In this document: in pieces, positions 37,686 through 46,268 of the stretch
Position numbering within the stretch: position 1 is the first letter of the stretch
Layout of the letters: each line of letters begins with the position of its first letter
DNA from: Chitinophagaceae bacterium
GTDB taxonomy: Bacteria; Bacteroidota; Bacteroidia; Chitinophagales; Chitinophagaceae
Direction of reading: 5' to 3'
Assembly (NCBI GenBank): GCA_016710165.1
Contig: JADJLJ010000001.1
Coordinates: 372,001-436,000 of the forward strand
DNA: 64,000 bases
Made by a program: the position numbers and the translations under genes
The notes under the pieces: generated by a model
Seen by the model: only the letters and a program-made list of their open reading frames with translations
Database searches by the model: none
Told to the model about the DNA's origin: nothing

Positions 37686-38002
37686 TTATTTGTGCTGCTC
37701 AATTTTCTTTACAAAATTAGCCTTCGGCTGTGCACCCACCAATTTGTCAACCACCTGGCCCCCTTTTACAAAAGGATCGCCGGGATGCTGGTAATGCCGT
37801 AGTTCATGGATATCTGCGGATTGTTATCCACATTTACCTTGCCTACGTTCACCTTGCCATCATATTCCTTTGACAACTCTTCAATTACGGGGCCTATTGC
37901 ACGGCAGGGACCGCACCATTCTGCCCAAAAGTCAATTACAGATAATTTATCGGATTCCAGAACATTGGTTTTAAAGTTCGAATCAGTGAATTCTAGTGCC
38001 AT
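37686..38002 (-). CDS. trxA: Thioredoxin (frameshift in C-terminal third)
   Basis: MALEFTDSNFKTNVLES leads to the active site WCGPC with C30 and C33, then the cis-Pro region TSIPAI. The frame stops early at 37766; one extra A in the run 37770-37773 restores LFVKGGQVVDKLVGAQPKAN and a stop at 37686, giving the normal 105 residues. It reduces protein disulfides in the cytosol, recharged by TrxB (61292-62230). A TAAATTTG box lies upstream. Confidence 0.9.
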
Positions 38003-38032
38003 AGTTAATTTATTTTATTGTATAGAAGGGAG

Positions 38033-38040
38033 CAAATTTA
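38033..38040 (-). promoter_or_regulatory. -7 box of trxA
   Basis: Minus-strand TAAATTTG, exact TAnnTTTG, 30 bases upstream of the start codon. Confidence 0.5.
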
Positions 38041-38124
38041 AGCCCATTCCTGCTAAAATGCTGTTATGACATATCCACAGTATGTGACCAAAATATAATT
38101 GACATATTATGAGCCATTGTGGCG

Positions 38125-38240
38125 GTGGAAAATACCGTTCCAGGGTTTGAAATGTTTCAATCGTTGAATTCGTTTCAGTCGTTTCAGGGTTGGCAGGGTT
38201 CGGTCAAACGGTTTAAACCCTGCAACGGGTTCAACGACTC
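38125..38240. repeat. Intergenic stretch with GTTTCA/GGGTT repeats and an inverted repeat
   Basis: GTTTCA-type words recur (GTTTCAATCGTTG, CGTTTCAGTCGTTTCAGG), and GCAGGGTT pairs with AACCCTGC about 15 bases later near 38192-38224. No coding frame. It sits beyond the dnaE stop and may hold its terminator or be a decayed repeat. Confidence 0.4.
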
Positions 38241-38246
38241 AGATGT

Positions 38247-38972
38247 TCACCCCGTAACCACACTCACTTCTATATCTTTGTTCTCATTCAAAAAAGACGC
38301 CAGTTCATCATTCATGGTCAGGCTTCTTTCCAGGCTGTACATGCCCACTTTGAATTTGTGCCTGCTGTCGATGATGTTGAATTTCAGGGATGTCTTACCG
38401 GGATTTGCTTTAACGTTCTTATCGATGAAATTCACCATCTCCTCATTGATGAACTGGGGCTCCACGTCTATGACCACCTGCCTGGTCAGGCTCGACTTAA
38501 CGGTATCCAGCAAATGCAGCTTTGCCAGTTTAAAATCATACTGGTCACTGTTATACCGCTGGCGGAACGAACCCTCCACCAGTACGATCATTCCTTTTTC
38601 CAGGTAGTTCTGGTACTTCACATAATCCTCACTCCATAACATGAACTCCGCTTTACCACTGTAATCCTCCAGGGTGAGTATCCCGAAATTCTTCCCCGCT
38701 TTTGTAAGGCGGTGCTGGGCATCCACCACCAGGCCGGCCAGCCTGAACTGCATGGACGGGTTTGGATGGGTGGTCACAGCAGCCTTGAATTCGGTATAAT
38801 CTGCAAGTGCTGTGATGTTATAATGCCGCATCTCGAACTTGTAATTATCCAGCGGATGACCGCTCATGTACATACCGGTAACTTCCTTTTCATAATCTAA
38901 CTGCATAGCCAGTGGCCATGGCTCACACACCGGCAGCCGGGAGGAACGATCTCCGGCATCTGCAGGTCTCAA
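38247..38972 (-). CDS. dnaE: DNA polymerase III alpha subunit, C-terminal part (frame shifted)
   Basis: From MQLDYEKEVTGMYMSGHPLD the frame is the DnaE C-terminal region with the OB-fold (FRLAGLVVDAQHRL, FGILTLEDYSGKAEFMLW) and the tau/clamp-binding tail region. The first residues before that are out of frame. Two lost bases, one near 38968-38970 and one in the GGG at 38939-38941, separate it from the main part; with both restored the bridge reads GDLQMPEIVPPRLPVCEPWP. The whole gene is 38247-41880, about 1211 residues. Confidence 0.88.
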   Translation of the reverse strand: MRPADAGDRSSRLPVCEPWPLAMQLDYEKEVTGMYMSGHPLDNYKFEMRHYNITALADYTEFKAAVTTHPNPSMQFRLAGLVVDAQHRLTKAGKNFGILTLEDYSGKAEFMLWSEDYVKYQNYLEKGMIVLVEGSFRQRYNSDQYDFKLAKLHLLDTVKSSLTRQVVIDVEPQFINEEMVNFIDKNVKANPGKTSLKFNIIDSRHKFKVGMYSLERSLTMNDELASFLNENKDIEVSVVTG

Positions 38973-41880
38973 ATAACGTATTGCTTGTGCTGGCCGAATT
39001 AGACTGGTACACAGTTCCGAACTTCAGTATCTTTTCCAACCCGGTAACATCGCCGGGAGGCTGGTAAAAATATTGAGCCCGGCTGATGTCCGGGAAACAA
39101 TCAAAAGCGCCGGAATAGGCAAGACTCTCTATTGATTTTTTATTGGCAGAACGGTGATTGACCCGTTTCGCAAAATCGAAGATAGAACTGAAGTGGCCGT
39201 GCTTGCCCCGCTCTTCAATGATGTTCTGGATGGCATTCTCACCAACCCCTTTCAAACCGCTGAAGCCAAAACGTATCTCACCTTTTTTATTAACCGCAAA
39301 ACCATTCTGTGATTCATTGATATCCGGTCCCAGTACTTTCAACCCCATGCGCTTGCATTCCTCCATGAAGAACGTGATCTTATCAATGCTGCCCGCATGG
39401 TTGAGCACGGCAGCCATGTATTCACTGGGATAATGCGCCTTTAAATAAGCGGTCTGGTACGCTACAAAAGCATAACAGGTGGAGTGCGATTTATTGAAAG
39501 CGTATTGTGCAAATGCTTCCCAGTCGGTCCAGATCTTTTCTAATTTATCTGCCGGGTGTTTTTTTGCCGTTGCACCGCTGATGAACTGAGCCTTCATCTT
39601 ATTCAGCACAGCGATCTGTTTTTTACCCATTGCCTTACGCAGCACATCCGCATCGCCCTTGCTGAAACCGGCAAGCTTTTGACTTAACAGCATCACCTGT
39701 TCCTGGTAAACGGTAATGCCATAGGTTTCTTTCAGGTGCTCTTCCATATCCGGCAGGTCGTACTGCACCTGTTTTTTGCCATGCTTACGGTCAATATACT
39801 CGGGTATATAGCTCATGGGGCCGGGGCGGTACAGGGCATTCATCGCAATAAGGTCATCAAACTTATCCGGTTTCAGTTCCCGCAGGTATTTTTGCATACC
39901 CGGACTTTCAAACTGGAATGTTCCGTTGGTATCACCATGCTGGTAAAGCTGGTAGGTCTTTTCATCATCCAACGGGATGGTATCAATATCAATTTCCACC
40001 CCATGGTTCTGTTTGATGAGTGACAGGGCGGTTTTTAAAATGCTCAGTGTTTTTAAACCCAGGAAGTCCATTTTTATTACGCCGGCTTCTTCAATGGTAC
40101 CGCCTTCAATTTGTGTCAGCCACAATTCACTTTCTTTTGATGTGGCAACCGGGATCAGGTCAGTGAGGTCTCTTGGAGCAATGATGATACCTGCTGCATG
40201 AATGCCCGTATTGCGTACCGATCCTTCCAGTATTTCCGCTTCGTGCAAAATGGTGCTTTGCAGCCCGGGGCTGTTATAAATTTCCCGAAGCTTCCGAACG
40301 TTCTCTATATCATCAGCCACCAATGCCTCTTTCTCTTCCAGGGATTTTTCCCGTGCTGAGCCTGTCGCAGCATTTGCCTCCTTGATGGTGAACGGGGCAT
40401 GCAATAATCTTTTCAGGTTAATGCCCGGCCGTTCAGGAACCAGTTTGGATAATGCCCTGCTTTCTGCCAGTGGCAGATCCATTACCCTTGCCACATCGGC
40501 AATGCTGCTTTTGGCCGCCATGGTACCATAGGTGATGATCTGTGCCACCTGGTTCTTTCCATATTTATCAACCACGTAGTTGATCACTTTCTGCCTTCCG
40601 TCATCATCAAAATCGGTATCGATATCGGGCATGCTCTTGCGATCGGGGTTCAGGAACCTCTCAAACAGTAAATTGTATTTGATGGGATCGATGTTGGTAA
40701 TGCCGATGCAATATGCCACCACCGAACCGGCAGCTGATCCACGGCCAGGGCCTACAAACACCCCCATATTCCTGCCGGCCTGTATAAAGTCACTTACAAT
40801 GAGGAAGTAACCGGCAAAACCCATCTGTTTAATTACACCCAGCTCAAACCGGATACGTTCCTCTGTTTCGGGTGAAAGGATCTTATACCGCTCTTTTGCA
40901 CCGGCCCAGGTAATGTTCTCCAGGTATTCATCCTGGCTTTTGAAATTGGCCGGTACTACAAAGTGGGGGAGCAGGATATCACGTTTCAGGTCAAGCAATT
41001 CAACTTTATCAACGATCTCATTGGTATTGTCAATCGCTTCAGGCAGGTCTTCAAACACCCTGGACATCTCCCCGGTCGTCTTAAAATAAAACTGGTCGTT
41101 GGGAAAGGCAAAGCGTTTGTTTTTTACCAGCACATCGTCATCGGTGAATTCACGCAGGGCAGGAGTACTTTGTTTCTCGCCCGTATTGATGCAGAGTAGG
41201 ATGTCGTGTGCATTGAAATCCTTCTGGTCAACATAATGCGAATCATTACTGGCAATAACTTTTACGTTATACTTTTTTGCAAACTTCAGCAACACCGCAT
41301 TTACTTTTTCCTGTTCCGGGATACCGTGCCGCTGTAACTCAACGTAATAGTCCTCCTGGAAGATATTGAGCCACCACTTGAATTCATTTTCGCCTTCTTC
41401 TTCACCTTTCTTTAAAATGGTTTGCGGCACCAATGCCCCCAGGCAACAGGTGGTGGCGATCAACCCCTCGTGGTATTTATGAATGAGTTCCTTATCAATC
41501 CGGGGATATTTGGAATACATGCCTTCAATGTATCCGAGCGAGGTAAGTTTTACCAGGTTCTTATAACCCTGGGCATTTTTGGCCAGCAGTATCTGGTGGT
41601 GGCGGGGATCCTTTTCATCTTTGCTGAACGTTTTCCGGTGCCTGTCCTGTGTGATATAAAACTCGCAGCCCACAACCGGTTTTATCTTTAATGTGCCATC
41701 TTCATTTTTGTGATTATATGCCTCTTTCACAAATTCAAAAGCCCCGAACATATTTCCGTGATCGCTGATGGCCAGTGCAGGCATGCCATCTGCAATGGCT
41801 TTTTTATAGAGGCCTTTGATAGAAGCAGCCCCGTCTAAAAGCGAGAACTGTGTATGTACGTGTAAATGTGAAAACTTCAT
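38923..41880 (-). CDS. dnaE: DNA polymerase III alpha subunit (main part)
   Basis: Start at MKFSHLHVHTQFSLLDG, the PHP domain opening; the longer frame to 41910 is rejected. Domains in order: PHP (1-280), palm with the PDIDTDFDDDGR catalytic Asp motif near residue 430, fingers and the thumb/beta-binding region (YQEQVMLLSQKLAGFSKGDAD, MGKKQ). It is the replicative polymerase subunit. The end after FGTVYQSNSASTSNTLF is nonsense because of the indels described for the C-terminal part. A 21-base stretch at 40352-40372 resembles a dispersed repeat. Confidence 0.93.
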   Translation of the reverse strand: MKFSHLHVHTQFSLLDGAASIKGLYKKAIADGMPALAISDHGNMFGAFEFVKEAYNHKNEDGTLKIKPVVGCEFYITQDRHRKTFSKDEKDPRHHQILLAKNAQGYKNLVKLTSLGYIEGMYSKYPRIDKELIHKYHEGLIATTCCLGALVPQTILKKGEEEGENEFKWWLNIFQEDYYVELQRHGIPEQEKVNAVLLKFAKKYNVKVIASNDSHYVDQKDFNAHDILLCINTGEKQSTPALREFTDDDVLVKNKRFAFPNDQFYFKTTGEMSRVFEDLPEAIDNTNEIVDKVELLDLKRDILLPHFVVPANFKSQDEYLENITWAGAKERYKILSPETEERIRFELGVIKQMGFAGYFLIVSDFIQAGRNMGVFVGPGRGSAAGSVVAYCIGITNIDPIKYNLLFERFLNPDRKSMPDIDTDFDDDGRQKVINYVVDKYGKNQVAQIITYGTMAAKSSIADVARVMDLPLAESRALSKLVPERPGINLKRLLHAPFTIKEANAATGSAREKSLEEKEALVADDIENVRKLREIYNSPGLQSTILHEAEILEGSVRNTGIHAAGIIIAPRDLTDLIPVATSKESELWLTQIEGGTIEEAGVIKMDFLGLKTLSILKTALSLIKQNHGVEIDIDTIPLDDEKTYQLYQHGDTNGTFQFESPGMQKYLRELKPDKFDDLIAMNALYRPGPMSYIPEYIDRKHGKKQVQYDLPDMEEHLKETYGITVYQEQVMLLSQKLAGFSKGDADVLRKAMGKKQIAVLNKMKAQFISGATAKKHPADKLEKIWTDWEAFAQYAFNKSHSTCYAFVAYQTAYLKAHYPSEYMAAVLNHAGSIDKITFFMEECKRMGLKVLGPDINESQNGFAVNKKGEIRFGFSGLKGVGENAIQNIIEERGKHGHFSSIFDFAKRVNHRSANKKSIESLAYSGAFDCFPDISRAQYFYQPPGDVTGLEKILKFGTVYQSNSASTSNTLFETCRCRRSFLPAAGV

Positions 41881-41917
41881 GGTAATGCTTGATGCGGATG
41901 CAAGATACATGATACCA

Positions 41918-41970
41918 GATCCCAGATCCCGGATCCCGGATCCCGGATCCCAGATCCCGGATCCCAGATC
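41918..41970. repeat. 7-bp tandem repeat GATCCCR, about 7.5 units
   Basis: Units GATCCCA or GATCCCG follow each other from 41918 to 41966 and end in GATC. A related, more degenerate GATCC/GTATC repeat occurs at 46307-46366. Confidence 0.85.
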
Positions 41971-42081
41971 TTGTATCCGGTTGCAAATATCGTTAACAAT
42001 AAGCGACTTATGTTGTTCGTTTTTCCACAGCAGTTGTTAAAACAGCTGTTTATGCCATACTATTAATAATTCGTTAAAGGG

Positions 42082-42112
42082 TTGCATTTCCGGCATGGGG
42101 AGGTTACCTTTG
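42082..42112 (+). promoter_or_regulatory. Promoter of the NlpC/P60 gene
   Basis: TTG at 42082-42084, a 20-base spacer and TACCTTTG at 42105-42112, both consensus. Predicted start of transcription near 42118 leaves a leader of about 140 bases before ATG 42260. Confidence 0.75.
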
Positions 42113-42259
42113 CAAGGCATTAGAAAAATCTATTTTATAACAGTTAGTAGGACAGGAATCACAGGAAGGAGCAGCTAATCAGCCCGGTCAAAGAATATCG
42201 AAGACGAGTAAAGAACAGAAGACTAAGTTGTACTTACGCATAAAACCCCATTTTATCGT

Positions 42260-42954
42260 ATGAAACACTTAATTTTTGTTTCTGTAGCCGCGGGCTTTTT
42301 TTCAGGAACATCTATCTCTGCAAACGCACAGGCTGCTGTTAACTCGGTTGCAGATACCCGGGCTATAAACAAATCACCCCAATTTATTGAAGGGATCGAA
42401 ATAAGGCCGGAAACCAGCATTCCGCCCAGGCCGCCACTTGCTGCCAGCTCTAAGGATAAAAATACGGCTGCAGCCCGGCTTTCCGCACGCAATGAAGCTT
42501 CCGCAATTGAACAGTGCAGCTCCCTGCAATTCAAATATGCCCAGCTGCTGAATATGGATGTGGAGGCCGTTACCAATATTGAATTGTACAGTTTCATGGA
42601 GAAATGGTGGGGCACTCCATACCGCTATGGCGGCGCCACCAAAGACGGGATAGACTGCAGTGCCTATTCCGGCACGCTGGTGCATGATGTTTACGGAATG
42701 ATCTTATCAAGGACCGCCCGTTCTCAATATGCTGAATGTGAAAAGATAAAAAGAAGTATCTGCAGGAGGGCGACCTGGTATTCTTTAAAAACCGGAGAGC
42801 CATCAGTCATGTGGGCATTTACCTGGGCAACGGGTACTTTACCCATGCCAGCACCAGCAACGGGGTCATCATCAGCAGCCTGGACGAAGCGTACTACAGC
42901 AAAAGGTATGCGGGGGGTGGAAGGATAGCCCTGCCTTCAAGGTCTTCCGAATAA
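42260..42954 (+). CDS. NlpC/P60 cell-wall endopeptidase (frameshifted)
   Basis: Signal peptide MKHLIFVSVAAGFFSGTSISANAQ. The NlpC/P60 domain starts at WWGTPYRYGGATKDGIDCSAY with catalytic C133. The frame goes astray after KIKRS; one A restored in the A5 run at 42748-42752 gives KYLQEGDLVFFKNRRAISHV with the catalytic His, then a stop at 42954 (231 residues). These enzymes cut peptide bonds in peptidoglycan stems, usually D-Glu-L-diamino acid links. The first 100 residues are a linker without a known domain. Confidence 0.87.
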
Positions 42955-42983
42955 GTGTTACATGATCTTTTGATGGGAGATAC

Positions 42984-44498
42984 TCAATCTCCTTTTTTTA
43001 TGCCCAGCCGTTTTTGAAAGGTTTGCCAGACCGGTCTTACATCCGGTGATAGGTTCAGCAATTTTGTGCCGGCAGCAAAGATCAGGATGAATAATACACT
43101 TCTTGCGATCATACCCACGAAACCATGCATATCCCTGAATAAGAAGAAACAGCAATAATAGGAAGCGGCCCCCAGCAGGATGGTATAAATGGTTTTAAGA
43201 TTAAAAGGCTGCAGGTTGAATTTTTTGTACAGGAACCAATACCGTATGCTGTTGTAAATGGTGAACGTGATCAGGTTGGCAATGGCAGGGCCGGTCACAC
43301 CATAATAATACTTGGTAAGTATATAATTGAGTGGCAGGGTGATCGACAGCAGGATGATCCCCGTAATAAAATCAAAACGCCAGCTTGTGGAGGTACTGAT
43401 GATCTGGCTGTTTACCCCGGTGCCCATATCCACGATACGCATCATCCCGATAAAAAAGAATACCCATGCAGCCTCCAGGTAGCGGTGCTGCAACTGAAAA
43501 TTAAGCACGGCATCATCAAAGTTGAGCCAGATGAGCGCAAACATGGCCACGGAAAAAAGCAATTGGTTGATGGATGAACTGTTGTAGATCCTGCTGATCT
43601 TGCCCATATCTTTGTCCTTCCATGCCTGCGACAAAGGTCCGATGGACGAAGAGATCACCCCTCGTTGTGGCGCCTGGATCAGGCTGGCAATATTCTGTGC
43701 CAGTGTATAAACCCCCGCCAGCGCCAGCCCATCGGGCAATACTGCCGCTATGATGATGGTATCTATTACCATGGAAACAGTGAACACCAGGCTGCCTCCG
43801 TATACAAATGATATCAGCGAAATGATCTTCCGGTAGAACTTTTTAGAGACCCTGCTTACCGAAAAGCTGAATGAAATGTGCTTCGTGAATACGAGGTAGC
43901 CAAGCAGGATGATGGCCACCGCAAGGAATGTGAACGAATAGATCTTGATGAACAGGTCAAAGGACGCAATGATGCCGGCGAAGCTCAGAACAATGAGCAG
44001 GGTGGTCAGGAGCCGGAACTGTATCTCCCGCAGGAAATTGGTGAACACCGACTTTTTTAATTGCCAGGCATATGCTTCCAGGACAGTGAACAGGGTAAGC
44101 CCAAGCCCGAAAGGAAAAACATAATAGTAATATTTTACCAGGTCGGGAGAGTTGGTACCGTATTTACGGATCACGAGGTCTTTGAACAGGATCCCGGCAA
44201 GGATGACCAGGCAAAAACCCAGCAAAGAAACGAGCAATGCCCAGCTGAGCATGTCATTCTTCTTTTTGGGCAGGTTATCATTGTAATAAGGATAGAACTT
44301 ATAGATATAAGCAACCATGCCCAGGTTGGCAAAGGAATACATGATATTGGCAATGGCCATGAAGATACCCGTAAGCCCGTATTCGGCCTGGGTAAAACCG
44401 CCCTGCCTGGTAAAGAGATAGGTATTAAGGAACCCGATAGCAAAGCCAATATAAACAACCAGCGAGGAAACAATACTTTGCTTTCGGATCTGCGACAT
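42984..44498 (-). CDS. Polysaccharide flippase (MATE/Wzx-like)
   Basis: 504 residues, about 14 membrane helices throughout, starting MSQIRKQSIVSSLVVYIGFAIG and with TLAQNIASLIQAPQRGVISSS in the middle, as in oligosaccharide flippases of the MOP superfamily. It should move undecaprenyl-linked sugars across the inner membrane. No glycosyltransferases lie nearby. Its start is 19 bases after the M1 peptidase stop, so both may share one transcript, although the functions are unrelated. Confidence 0.85.
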   Translation of the reverse strand: MSQIRKQSIVSSLVVYIGFAIGFLNTYLFTRQGGFTQAEYGLTGIFMAIANIMYSFANLGMVAYIYKFYPYYNDNLPKKKNDMLSWALLVSLLGFCLVILAGILFKDLVIRKYGTNSPDLVKYYYYVFPFGLGLTLFTVLEAYAWQLKKSVFTNFLREIQFRLLTTLLIVLSFAGIIASFDLFIKIYSFTFLAVAIILLGYLVFTKHISFSFSVSRVSKKFYRKIISLISFVYGGSLVFTVSMVIDTIIIAAVLPDGLALAGVYTLAQNIASLIQAPQRGVISSSIGPLSQAWKDKDMGKISRIYNSSSINQLLFSVAMFALIWLNFDDAVLNFQLQHRYLEAAWVFFFIGMMRIVDMGTGVNSQIISTSTSWRFDFITGIILLSITLPLNYILTKYYYGVTGPAIANLITFTIYNSIRYWFLYKKFNLQPFNLKTIYTILLGAASYYCCFFLFRDMHGFVGMIARSVLFILIFAAGTKLLNLSPDVRPVWQTFQKRLGIKKGD

Positions 44499-44517
44499 AG
44501 CTTCGTTTGCTGCTAAA

Positions 44518-44940
44518 TTACTCTGTCTTTTTTGTAATGATATAGAAATTTGGGTCCACCGTAAAACTATTGTCGCCTTCCGGATACAGGTCCAGCGTTT
44601 TCCATTCTTCCGTCGGCTTTATCCATTGTTCTGTCTTGAATTTCACTTTCAGCGGCATGTTAAACCCCTTTACACAATTGCTGTAGCGGTACGAAAGTTT
44701 GTTCCCCTCCACTTTGTATTCCAGCACGGGTATCTGAGTGGTCCTTAAATACTGGTCGAACACTTTACTGAGATCGGTCTTGCTCTGCTGACTGATGTAA
44801 TCCTCCACCTGCCGGGTGGTTACCGTTTGGTGGTAAAATGTTTTGTTCAACCCCCTCAATACCTGCCTGAATTTCTCATCATCATTGATCACCTGGCGGA
44901 TATTGTAGCATGTTACCGCCTTTATAATACATGTCACCAC
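44518..44940 (-). CDS. M1-family metallopeptidase, C-terminal part (frameshifted)
   Basis: The residues IRQVINDDEKFRQVLRGLNKTF continue the M1 peptidase, followed by YISQQSKTDLSKVFDQYLRT and a beta-rich end. The upstream frame reads GGNMLQYPPGDQ and stops; inserting two bases (CA) near 44905-44913 gives MLHNIRQVINDDEK. The joined gene is 44518-46222, about 568 residues. Confidence 0.85.
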   Translation of the reverse strand: MVTCIIKAVTCYNIRQVINDDEKFRQVLRGLNKTFYHQTVTTRQVEDYISQQSKTDLSKVFDQYLRTTQIPVLEYKVEGNKLSYRYSNCVKGFNMPLKVKFKTEQWIKPTEEWKTLDLYPEGDNSFTVDPNFYIITKKTE

Positions 44941-46222
44941 TTCCTTCCTTGTTCACATTGTATGTACCGATGATGGGCTTATCATTGCTGATCAGTTTAC
45001 GGGTACCCTGCACATAGGCGTTGCCGGCTTCTTTTCCATACCAGTAATCCGTAAAAAGTGTTTCGCTGTAATTGGTAAAGCTCTCGTGTATCCACATGTC
45101 GGCAATGTCTTTTGAAGTGACGTTATTGGCAAACCATTCGTGGCCGCTTTCATGCACAATGATGAAATCCCATTTCAATCCCCAGCCGCTGCCGCTCAGG
45201 TCGCTGCCGCGGTAGCCGTTTCGGTAGCCGTTGCCATAAGCGGTTGCACTCTGGTGTTCCATGCCCAGGTGCGGGGCATCCACGAGTTTATATCCGTCCT
45301 CATAAAAAGGGTAGGGACCGAACCAATGTTCAAATGCCTTCATCATCTTCGGTGCATCTTTGAATTGCTCTTTGGCTTTTTCCAGGTTTTCCTGCAGCAC
45401 CCAGTAATCCATATCCAGCTTCCCTTTTTCACCGGAGTATACTTCGCTGAAGTGAACATATTTGCCGATGTATGGAATGATGGTATAATTGTTTATCGGG
45501 TTTGTTACTGCCCAATCGTAGGTTGCAGTGCCATCGCCGTTGTTTATTTTGCCACGGTAGCGGCCATTGCCTACACACATCAATGTATCGGGAACCGTAA
45601 TGTGCATCTCGGCGCTGTCCGGCTCATCACTTTGATGATCCTTGCAGGGATACCATACGCTGGCACCCAGGCCCTGGCAGGCAATACTCACCCAGGGACT
45701 GAAGTCCCTGCTCTTTCTCCAGATCAGTCCTCCGTCCCATGGCGGGCGGCGGGCAATACGGGGCTTGCCATGGAAATAAACAAAAAAGTAATGAACATTA
45801 TTGGTTTGAAGTGTATCACCCAGGTTGATCAAATAGGCATTGCCTTCCTTACTGATGTCTTTCGCTTTTACTTTGATCAGGGAAGTAGTACCAAATTTCC
45901 GTGGTTTATAATCCACGTTGGAGCGGAGCAGGATGCTGTCGATCATCATCGGATCCTGCCGGTCGATCTGGAAGACCTTCCCTTTTTTCAAGGCCTTTAG
46001 CTGAATGACATTATACCCGCTGATCGTACTATCCGGGATATTGAACTTCACATGCAGATCATATTTCAACACATCCCACCAATCCCGGGAAGGGCCATAC
46101 GCACCCCGTAAGCTATCCGCACGGGTAAAGTCCTTTTTCTGGTTCAGCGGTTGAGCCTGAACAGCATTGAGAATTAAAAATGAAGAATTAAGAATGACAA
46201 AAGCCTTAACAAGTTGTTTCAT
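44882..46222 (-). CDS. M1-family zinc metallopeptidase, main part
   Basis: A signal peptide (MKQLVKAFVILNSSFLILNAVQA) precedes a beta-saddle N-terminal domain and the catalytic domain with H357 E358 x x H361 (HESGH) and E380 in ADMWIHESF; GMEHQSATAYGN is the variant of the GxMEN exopeptidase motif. It removes N-terminal residues from peptides in the periplasm or outside. The signal peptide is encoded by a dispersed AT-rich repeat (46167-46197). Divergent from the peptide-binding lipoprotein at 46269. Confidence 0.88.
   Translation of the reverse strand: MKQLVKAFVILNSSFLILNAVQAQPLNQKKDFTRADSLRGAYGPSRDWWDVLKYDLHVKFNIPDSTISGYNVIQLKALKKGKVFQIDRQDPMMIDSILLRSNVDYKPRKFGTTSLIKVKAKDISKEGNAYLINLGDTLQTNNVHYFFVYFHGKPRIARRPPWDGGLIWRKSRDFSPWVSIACQGLGASVWYPCKDHQSDEPDSAEMHITVPDTLMCVGNGRYRGKINNGDGTATYDWAVTNPINNYTIIPYIGKYVHFSEVYSGEKGKLDMDYWVLQENLEKAKEQFKDAPKMMKAFEHWFGPYPFYEDGYKLVDAPHLGMEHQSATAYGNGYRNGYRGSDLSGSGWGLKWDFIIVHESGHEWFANNVTSKDIADMWIHESFTNYSETLFTDYWYGKEAGNAYVQGTRKLISNDKPIIGTYNVNKEGSGDMYYKGGNMLQYPPGDQ
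46167..46197. repeat. AATTAAGAATG-type dispersed repeat, coding on the minus strand
   Basis: TGAGAATTAAAAATGAAG followed by AATTAAGAATG. The same words occur at 56924-56955 and 62237-62377. Here it encodes the hydrophobic core of the M1 peptidase signal peptide. Confidence 0.75.
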
Positions 46223-46268
46223 GTGTATTTGTATATAAGTGCTAATTTAGTTTTCTTTCCTGTTACAA

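Larger units (their letters stand above)
41881..42259. other. Divergent intergenic region of 379 bases
   Basis: Between dnaE and the NlpC/P60 gene. It contains the GATCCCR tandem repeat (41918-41970), an exact promoter for the rightward gene (42082-42112) and an unusually long untranslated leader of about 140 bases. No coding frame is seen. Confidence 0.7.

Noticed and set aside
45140..46000. 286-residue frame opposite the M1 peptidase
   Set aside because: The minus-strand gene has HExxH and family motifs; this frame has none.
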